From: Zygnema cylindricum
Taxonomy: Eukaryota > Streptophyta > Zygnematophyceae > Zygnematales > Zygnemataceae
Length of the DNA stretch: 62,000 bases
Reading direction: 5' to 3'
Assembly: GCA_037447655.1 (NCBI GenBank)
Contig: JBBHKE010001628.1
Span: forward strand, 1 to 62,000
Each line of letters starts with the position of its first letter. The stretch's first letter is position 1. Both the position numbers and the translations under genes were made by a program. A model generated the notes under the pieces. It worked only from the letters and a program-made list of their open reading frames with translations, was not told the origin of the DNA and made no database searches. Below are positions 54,704-62,000 of this stretch, in pieces.

Positions 54704-55509
54704 TAGCAAGGTAATTCAGAAAGTTTTCTGTTTGGGCAAAATGAGGAATTCAAGTTATCCACTCTATATGATGAAGTCATTATGCATGGCCAGTGTTTGA
54801 ATTGACAATATAAACTTTTTTATTTATCCACGCTTAATATTGTCAATTGAACAACAAACAAGGTTGCGTCACGCTAGCGGAATTTAGTTTCGTCACCGTA
54901 ACATCAATTTTCCTTTTTAGGTACAAAACAAACAAGAATATAACAAAGTGTTATTTGAAATATTGTGGTTGTGATTATTAAAGTGGTTTTTAAAGTGACC
55001 TTTAGATTTTCAGGGTTTATGTTGATGGTTATTCATAAAAAAATTGTAAAAATTTAGCACATAGTGAATTTTACAAAATTGCACAAAATCCTTAATACTT
55101 CTCAATCGTGTATAATACGCATCACATTAGGATAAAGCGTGCGGAGTTTAATGATGATGAGTATACAAAGAGAAATGTATAAAATCATCGCACATATATA
55201 TCCGTGCATAATGACTTCATCATAAAAAAAAAAATCCTTTCATTTCTCCATCGTGTATAAGATGCATCAAATAAATATAAAAGGTGACAGCAAATGTGCA
55301 ACAAAAGCACACAAATTCAATTCTTTAAATTCAGAATCGCCAAACCATATAGACATAGTTATGATTTTTTTTGTGAAATTATCAACCAAACAATGACCTT
55401 AACTTTGAATTGCAACATTATGAAAACAAATGGTTGGACTGTACCTAGTTATTTTCATAAAGTGATTTTGGAGAAAATAGATTGTCTTTCTTTTTTTTTC
55501 AAATTTGAA
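54704..55509. other. AT-rich intergenic, no gene recognised
   Basis: Two related blocks with TCGTGTATAA(G/T)A(C/T)GCATCA near 55,108 and 55,250 form a loose repeat. No coding region was seen. Confidence 0.45.
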
Positions 55510-55722
55510 CCCTCTCCCTCTCCCTCTCCCTCTCCCTCTCCCTCTCCCTCTCCCTCTCCCTCCCCCCTCCCCCTCTCCCTCTCCCTCTCCCTCTCCCTCT
55601 CCCTTTCCCTCTCCCTCTCCCTCTCCCTTTCCCTCTCCCTCTCCCTCTCCCTCTCCCTCTCCCTTTCCCTCTCCCTCTCCCTCTCCCTCTCCCTCTCCCT
55701 CTCCCTCTCCCTCTCCCTCTCT
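55510..55722 (+). repeat. CCCTCT microsatellite
   Basis: About 210 bp of CCCTCT units with few interruptions. The long open frames across it are artefacts of the repeat. Confidence 0.97.
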
Positions 55723-55857
55723 GGTGGTTACATGCTAATATAGTGTAAGATAGTCAACAAGTATTATAATCTTAAAGACTCCAGAGTTTATCAACACTAA
55801 TTGTCGTTTGAGATTCACCTTCAAACAAAGGGTAAAGGACGTGGAGGCATTGGGTTG

Positions 55858-56300
55858 ATTGGAAGTGGAGGAGGAGAGGAGCGAAGGGGTGGAGGAGGGG
55901 ATGAGAGAGGGGAAGGAGGTTGAAGAGGGGGGACTAAAGGAGGAGAGGAGCGAAGGGGTGGGGGAGGGGACGAGGGAGGGGATGAGGGAGGGAAAGGAGG
56001 TTCAAGAGGGGGGTACTAAAGGAGGAGAAGAGCGAAGGGGTGAGGGAGGGGACGAAGGAGGTGGAAGAGGGGGCTTTGAAAGAGGAGGTGAAAGAAGTGG
56101 TGGTGGACGAGGGAGTGAAGGAGGAAAGAGAGGGGGAGGGGGAGGGGGGAGGAGGAGAGGGAGAGGGAGGGGAAGGGGAATGGGGAGCGGGAGGGAGAGG
56201 GCGAGGGGGGGGAGGGGGAGAGGGGAGGGGAGACGGAGGGGGAGGTGATCGCGGTGGTGAAGGAGGCGGTGAAGGAGGTGGGCGGGGGGTGGTAGTAATG
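55858..56300 (+). repeat. Purine-rich minisatellite
   Basis: About 440 bp of GGAGG/GAGGAG/GGGGAGG variants with a repeated GAGGAGAGGAGCGAAGGGGT unit at the start (55,871, 55,940 and 56,021). The strong strand asymmetry could favour triplex or G-quadruplex structure. Confidence 0.9.
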
Positions 56301-56689
56301 GAGGAGGTTGTCCAAAACGTGGTGAACTTAGTGGAGGTGGTTGTAGTACTGGAAAAGAAAATAGTTTTTTAGTGTTGAAACAACCATATTTTTGCATACC
56401 CCTTTATTTTTCTGGTAAACATTGTTGCTCAAAAATAAATTAGTTATAGGAAATTTTTAACAACTTGCTTCGTTTAGCAAAACTCAAAAACCTTTCCAAA
56501 AATAGTAAAATTTTATGCAATGAAACGAAAATGCTTGAATATTAAACCGCACTAATAAACAGATTCGATATTCCACAGATATATTACCACAAAACTGAAA
56601 GTGTTTTAGGCATGAGACCAAAATAGTGGAAATTGCCTATATTTCTATTGCTGCGAAATATATATAGATAGCATTTTTTTTTTCGGAGG

Positions 56690-56995
56690 CAAAATCGCCA
56701 CAAGAAATAGTACATTTGCAAGTGAATTTGCTCGCGACGTCGGTGTAGCCTTGGTTGCAAGCACATGCACGTGTCGTCCCATTTTTACTCAAACAAGTAT
56801 CGTTTCCCCCCACAAGGTCCTCCGAGTTGCGTTGCATTGCAAAATGATTCACAATCGTTCCTATTACGTTGATCGTTGGATCCACATCCAGATGGGAGGC
56901 TCGAGTCAAACAGGCAATTGCCACTCAATTCCCAATAGTATGGGTGTCCGTTGATTGTTGCAATTGGCCCAGTGAAGTAGTTGTTGGAAATAGTC
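56690..56995 (-). pseudogene. LRR/EGF receptor-like exon fragment
   Basis: After an ACAG acceptor at 56,995 the minus strand encodes NNYFTGPIATINGH, a terminal leucine-rich repeat, then GNCLFDSSLPSGC and ESFCNAT...GGPCGG. Continuing past a run of six G needs a one-base frame change, after which NDTCLSKNGTTRACACNQGYTDV reads as an EGF-like Cys pattern. LRR segments followed by such a Cys-rich cap are known in plant and algal receptor-like proteins. No flanking exons were identified. The G-run shift could be a sequencing error or real damage. Confidence 0.5.
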
Positions 56996-57379
56996 CTGTT
57001 CATAATATTTGTGAGTGGAAATAGAAAAGTAGTTACTGACTTTTGACTCTGCTCTAACTATCACACTCTTTAAAAAGTATGGAGTAGGTGAAAGGAAGGA
57101 AATAGTTTTTGTTTTTCGTTTACTCCCTTAATTTAAGAATGTTTGGAAGGTAATTTGGTGGCGAAAGGAGAAGGGAATTGTTAAGCAGAAAAGAGTGTTT
57201 GCAGATTCTTAGTAATTAAAGGCATTTGAAAAAATCTTTTTATTTCGTTCCTTCTTTTTAACCGGGATAAAGACAATTGAGTTCCTTAAGACCGAAATGA
57301 AAAAAGCAAATGTAAAAAAGGATGTAAACGTCAACCAAAAACAAAAAAATTAACGCAATAGATTAAGAAAAGGTACTAA

Positions 57380-58389
57380 GGGTGAACCTCCATCAGGCGA
57401 AAAGTGGGGTTGTTTACTGGAAAAAGTACATTTTCGTACATATCCAGCTCATTTCCGTACTGTTTTTTTTTTTATATAAATCATGATTACTCAAGAGTTT
57501 CCAAACATCTGGGCGACAACGTCGACCGTGCCGATTATGAATTTTTGAAGCAAAAGGTCCCTCCGTCCAGTGATTGGCTACTCTCCTCAGGGAGGACATT
57601 AGCCAATCACCGGACGTGTACAATGTTTACGCGTGGAAAGGTCACGTACGAACCACGCGCCTTCGGATATTTGCCACGCGCCTTCGGACAAGCGGGAATC
57701 AAATCCAACGAAAACAACGAGAAAATGTTTGCCGTGACGCCTCCTCCACCATCTGTTGACATCCGAAATTTGCGGCGCCACGACGAAGCACGAACGACAA
57801 AACAACGACAAAAAGAACAAAACACAAGCGTACCATAGTTCAAATGTAGGCGTTTTTATGGTAGGCCTTTGGTCGGCGCCTTTATCGTAAGTTGTGTTAT
57901 GGGCTTTTCATGTGATCTTCTTAAATCACTACTTTGATCAGCGACCGTCCGATCGTCCGAATCTGACGGTGTAAATAAATCTTTTTGGTCCTAATGTTTT
58001 AATTGGTCCAATTTTTGGTCCGAATGTTTTAATTGGTCCAAATAGGTCTGAATACAATATGGGTCTTAAGGTCATATTGTATGTTTTGCATACAATAGGC
58101 ATATTGTATGGGCCTACTTTCACCTACTTTTGAACTATGAAGCATACAAATTGTAAACTCATGTAATATAATTTTGCGGCTGGCTGTACGGATACAAGTT
58201 CAAATATTCTGCTTTTAGAATCTTTGACTATGTTCGCCGTCAGAAGAGGAACCTACGCGCACCAATCGAAATAAAGCACATACGCGATAGATTTCATTGC
58301 TGACATGACCTGATGTAGAAGTGAACGAAATACTAGTGCCAGTAAACGTTTTTGTACGATTACTGTGTGCGCTTGATGGAGAAGCAGCC
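57380..58389 (+). mobile_element. MITE H1, copy 1 (PIF/Harbinger-like)
   Basis: Starts GGGTGAACCTCCATCAGGCG and ends CTTGATGGAGAAGCAGCC, flanked by TAA on both sides. Without the nested MITE it is about 696 bp. It is colinear, in inverted orientation, with 59,537-60,248. No transposase ORF. Confidence 0.8.
57834..58139. mobile_element. hAT-type MITE nested in H1 copy 1
   Basis: 306 bp with inverted ends CATAGTTCAAATGTAGG and CCTACTTTTGAACTATG. The flanks AAGCGTAC (57,826-57,833) and AAGCATAC (58,140-58,147) are an 8-bp duplication with one change. The H1 sequence resumes on the right. Confidence 0.85.
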
Positions 58390-58392
58390 TAA

Positions 58393-59388
58393 GGGCACTT
58401 TCCCATGTGCTAAAGTTACAGTTATTTTCTGTCGTTTTCCTTTATAACTTGGAAAAAAAGGAAAAAATCTGCAGCCGTACCAAAAAATTCAAATTACCAC
58501 TGTACAAGTTGCGTTCCATTAAAACTTTAGCTGTACCGCAGTTTGTCGTCTATCGCGATGCAGTTTATCGTTTAGCGAGTTTCGACCCACTTTCGCGTCC
58601 TTCCAGATCATCTTCAAACTTTAATAAAATCACCTCGCGAGGTGATTTTAAATAAAGTTCCACGACGTGGGCGAATATGCATATGATTTCGCACGCGTCG
58701 GAGGTTTTTGACAAAATTTTCCTCAAGAAAAAAATCAACTGCACGTTTACAGCCTGTACGTACTTTTTTCCGTGCACCTTTTTCCGTACAGAGGCAGTGG
58801 AGGGGTCTCGACCAACGGACGCCATTTCGCAAAAGCGAAGTCCGTGAAAGCGCCTCTCTCTCTCTCCCTCTCCCACTAACGCGTATATCTCACAATTCTT
58901 GCAATGAAAAAGGCAAGAAAGGTATCAAATGAAAGATCTATGAAAACGATTTCTTTTGACTATCTTTGAGCGTATTGGCAAATAGAGTAGGAAAAGACAA
59001 AAAACAACAATCGGAAAATCATGGCGGAAAGTTTTAGAAATTGTGACGTGGGCGCTGTCATAGTTGAGCGTGATGCGCGTGACGTCACAATGTCACAAAC
59101 CCTAAACAGCTGTAATACCTCCACGTCGACAATGTGGCGTGCATATATTGCGAAGTGACACAAACTGTTCAACGTGCGGGTGGACGTCTGAAATCGAAAT
59201 TGAGTGGAAGTTTCGCAACATTTTGTGTACCGTTTATGTGTCACATGTTTCGTTCACGTCTACGCTTGTCACTTTTTGAAGTAACAAGTTATTTGCGAAT
59301 ACATCGGAATGCTCATAAAGATGTACGGAGAATCTTCGCTAGAAACAAACTTACAAGATGAAAGTTTCGGTTACATGGGAAAATGCCC
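58393..59388. mobile_element. MITE H2, copy 2 (PIF/Harbinger-like)
   Basis: 996 bp with ends GGGCACTTTCCCATGT and ACATGGGAAAATGCCC and TAA on both sides. It contains the perfect palindromic core ATCACCTCGCGAGGTGAT at 58,629-58,646 (the palindrome extends three bases further on each side). It is homologous to 22,502-23,311. Confidence 0.82.
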
Positions 59389-59536
59389 TAAATAACTACA
59401 CGTGTAAAAGAATAAAAACGTCCACAAACTTTGGAAAGAGTAAACGTCAACGTGGAACTGCCCTAAAATTCTATAGGCCCAACAATTGCTACGTTTGTCG
59501 CTTTTAGTTGACATCGTACGACGAAACCAAATCTAA

Positions 59537-60248
59537 GGCCGCATCTCCATCAGTCGTCGACAGTAATCGTACGAAAACGTTTACTGGCAGTAATACTTCA
59601 TTCACTTCTCCATGAGGTCGTGTCAGCAATGGAATCTATAGCGTAAGTGCCTTATTTCTATTGGATGCACGTAGGTTCATGTTCTGACGGTCAAAGATTC
59701 CAAAAGCACAATATTTGAACTTGTATCCGTACATCCAGCCGCAAAATTAAATTTCGTGAATGTACAATTTGTAAGTTATTGTTTTGTATTTTTGGTAGTT
59801 GTTTTGTCGTTCGTGCTTCGTCGTGGCGCCGCAATTCCGGATGTCAGCGGATCGTGGAGGAGGCGTGACGGCACATTCTTCAACAAATGTTTTTTTTTGT
59901 GGTTTTCATTGGATTTGATTCCCGCCTGTCCGAAGCAAATGTCCGATGGCGCGCGGCTCGTACGTGACCTTTTCACGCGTAAACGTTTTACACGTCCGGT
60001 GATTGGCTAGTGTCCTCCCTGAGGACACTAGCGAATCACTAGACGAAGTGACATTTTGCTTCGAAAACTCATAATCGGACGGTCGACGTTGTCGCCCAAA
60101 AGTTTGGAGAATCTTGACGAATCTCCAATAATCATGTTTTATAAAAAAAGAAAAACATTACGGTCTTGTACAACAATGAGCTGGATATGTACAAAAATGT
60201 ACTTTTCCAAATAAACAACCCCACTTTTCGCCTGATGGAGGTTCACCC
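59537..60248 (-). mobile_element. MITE H1, copy 2, inverted
   Basis: 712 bp between TAA duplications (59,534-59,536 and 60,249-60,251), reading GGCCGCATCTCCATCAG at the left and CGCCTGATGGAGGTTCACCC at the right. It is the reverse complement of copy 1, so the two copies frame H2 as a large inverted pair. Confidence 0.8.
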
Positions 60249-60439
60249 TAATTGAACCGGCATTACGTACGCGACCTAACTTGACCAACCGACCAGCCTA
60301 GGTTGACCAACCCAACCTAGTTGACCAACCGACCAAGACAAAACTGCGAACCAACACTTTTGTTCGCCGTCAAAAAACTTGACGTCCTACCGGCGCCGGC
60401 GCCCTCTCGGCATTTTGGAGGTGCTCAGTATCATACCCT

Positions 60440-60442
<3 letters not shown>

Positions 60443-60528
<86 letters not shown>
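60443..60528 (+). repeat. (AT)n microsatellite
   Basis: 43 uninterrupted AT units, self-complementary. Confidence 0.99.
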
Positions 60529-60534
<6 letters not shown>

Positions 60535-61380
60535 TTATTCATTTTTTGTTTTTTAGTTTTTACTTTTTTTTACAATTTTGGCTTCAAATATTATGTGTTT
60601 TCGACGTTTTATAATCTACCAACATCTTTTTGTAACTACGATATAAACTTACAATTTTCCAAAATTTGGCTCCATTTTTGGTATTTTCTTTTGATTATTA
60701 TTGTGGTTTATTGTGTTCTTGTTTTATTTATTTGTTTGTAAGGCGTTTTTTTTATATATTCTAAGAAAAAAGGGGCGATTCTTTTGGCGCTTTTCCAACG
60801 CCCCCCCCTCCTCTTTTTTTTTATCGGATTTTATTGCTTATTACGTTTTTTTTTCGTTTTAAATTTGGATAAGTTTTGGTAAAATTTGAAAATTTTGGGG
60901 AGTTTTGGGGACCGCGGGTTTTCTTTTTCTAGTAGTTTTGTATTAGGCATTGCTTTTGGGTATTTTTGAAAGTGTGTTTTATTATAAATAGAAAAATGAA
61001 AATGGGGAAAAAGGGGAGGAGGGAGAGGTATCACCCCCCCTCGTTGATCATGTTTTGATTATTTTTGAATTACCACACAAAACATGATTTGGGAGAGGGG
61101 TCATGGTAGACTTCCATGTCACACTATATATGGTTTGGGGGAGAGGTAGGAATGTGGGAAGGGAAGTGAGCGTGTTCCTCTAAAATCCCCAGCCATGTAA
61201 ACTATAGTGGTGGGAGCGTCAATTTCCCCCTCCCCCTCTCCCCCTTCTACCCCCCTCCCCCTCTCCCTCTACATCAAGTTAAATTGTTTTCTTTATAAAC
61301 TTGAAAAGATTTGGAATAGTTGAATATTGTGCTTAAATTTTTTGTTGTGAATGTTACAGTAAGGAATGTTGCTTTCAAAA
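60529..61380. other. AT-rich DNA, no gene recognised
   Basis: Poly-T tracts and a CCCTCTCCC run near 61,230-61,270. No coding region was seen. Confidence 0.5.
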
Positions 61381-61660
61381 TAAATGTTTTCCCAACAAAT
61401 TTATTGCCATTAAGCACTGCTTTTTGAGAAAATTGAACCCTATTCTAAAATCTTAAAGTCTTACAAGGCAGTGTCTTGTTAGTTGAACGATGGATAATGG
61501 AATGCTTCCATTAACTGGTTTAAATGTTTTCCTAACAAATTTATTGCCATTAAGCACTGCTTTTTGAGAAAATTGAACCCTATTCTAAAATCTTAAAGTC
61601 TTACAAGGCAGTGTCTTGTTAGTTGAACGATGGATGATGGAATGCTTTCATTAACTGGTT
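61381..61660 (+). repeat. 140-bp tandem duplication
   Basis: Two adjacent units (61,381-61,520 and 61,521-61,660) differ at only about three positions, so the duplication is recent. No ORF. Confidence 0.95.
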
Positions 61661-62000
61661 GTCATTTAGCAATCTGTACCACCATCCACACCATTAACAC
61701 CCACGCTCGAAATGCCTTTTAGTTTCAATTAACCTTAATATCATAAACTTCATTAAGTTATGATTGTTATGTATATTCATAGGGCTCAAATCTAACATCA
61801 CAATAGTGAAAATGGATGACTATAAGATTTGACGAATTTTCAATCCTAAATGTTAGACTTGAGCACCCCCTTTGTTTTAACAAATTGAAATGTGGAACAC
61901 AAAGGTTTTCAAATTAATGTTTGCACGTGTTTGCGATGTCTATATCATTCCTTTATTTTTGGTTGTTGTGCTGTTATGATTACATTCAATTAATGTCATC
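61661..62000. other. AT-rich window end, nothing recognised
   Basis: No coding sequence or repeat boundary could be identified. Confidence 0.5.

Noticed and set aside
55505-56400. Apparent Ser/Leu, Pro/Ser or Gly/Glu repeat proteins.
   Set aside because: They are translations of a CCCTCT microsatellite and a GGAGG minisatellite. No start context, introns or globular part were seen.
57380-60248. One large long-terminal-repeat DNA transposon of 2.9 kb.
   Set aside because: Each arm has its own terminal repeats and TAA flanks and the centre is a separate H2 element, so three adjacent MITEs explain it better, although composite mobility remains possible.

Overview
The window is nuclear DNA from a green-lineage eukaryote, most likely a green alga (chlorophyte or early streptophyte). 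Three host genes support this: a proteasome beta-5 subunit whose sequence follows the plant PBE form, the first exon of a plant-type class 3 lipase, and a secreted protein with two globular domains separated by a Ser/Pro-rich spacer, the layout of algal pherophorins and other hydroxyproline-rich wall proteins. Introns are GT-AG and long, and gene density is very low. Most of the window is transposable-element sequence.

Layout. Positions 1-12,100 hold a stack of decayed Ty1/copia elements, nearly all on the minus strand: copia 1 inside copia 2, copia 2 inside the LTR of a short copia 3, and a further related LTR. Positions 12,100-18,600 are mostly unassigned AT-rich DNA ending in a broken hAT transposase. 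Positions 18,605-20,847 are an LTR (family B) plus its internal flank, followed by a 10-N assembly gap. Positions 21,425-22,240 hold the lipase exon with a TTAGGG-like array just upstream of its start. Positions 22,400-25,340 hold MITEs and a foldback element with two 519-bp arms. Positions 25,342-33,853 are nested LTR elements: family B, a Ty3/gypsy element, and a non-autonomous copia-like element whose left LTR carries a solo family-B LTR with a 5-bp target duplication. Positions 35,480-39,390 are a degenerate non-LTR retrotransposon with a restriction-like endonuclease domain. The gene-bearing part is 40,644-57,000: proteasome beta-5 (+), the secreted two-domain protein (+), and an LRR/EGF fragment (-). 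Positions 57,380-60,248 are a nested cluster of MITEs; the right end is AT-rich with simple repeats and a 140-bp tandem duplication.

Most notable observations. (1) Introns 1 and 4 of the proteasome gene contain tandem copies of the adjoining exon ends together with their splice sites. (2) Several diverged LTRs carry a tRNA-minihelix-like module (acceptor stem plus T arm) whose stem is kept by compensatory changes. (3) The secreted protein repeats a roughly 130-residue domain that I cannot assign to the classical pherophorin domain. (4) Several MITE families can be defined here with clear terminal repeats and target duplications (TA, TNA/TAA, and 8 bp).

The host genes do not form a pathway. 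They are isolated genes in repeat-rich DNA. All statements come from reading the sequence and from general knowledge of the families; no searches were run.
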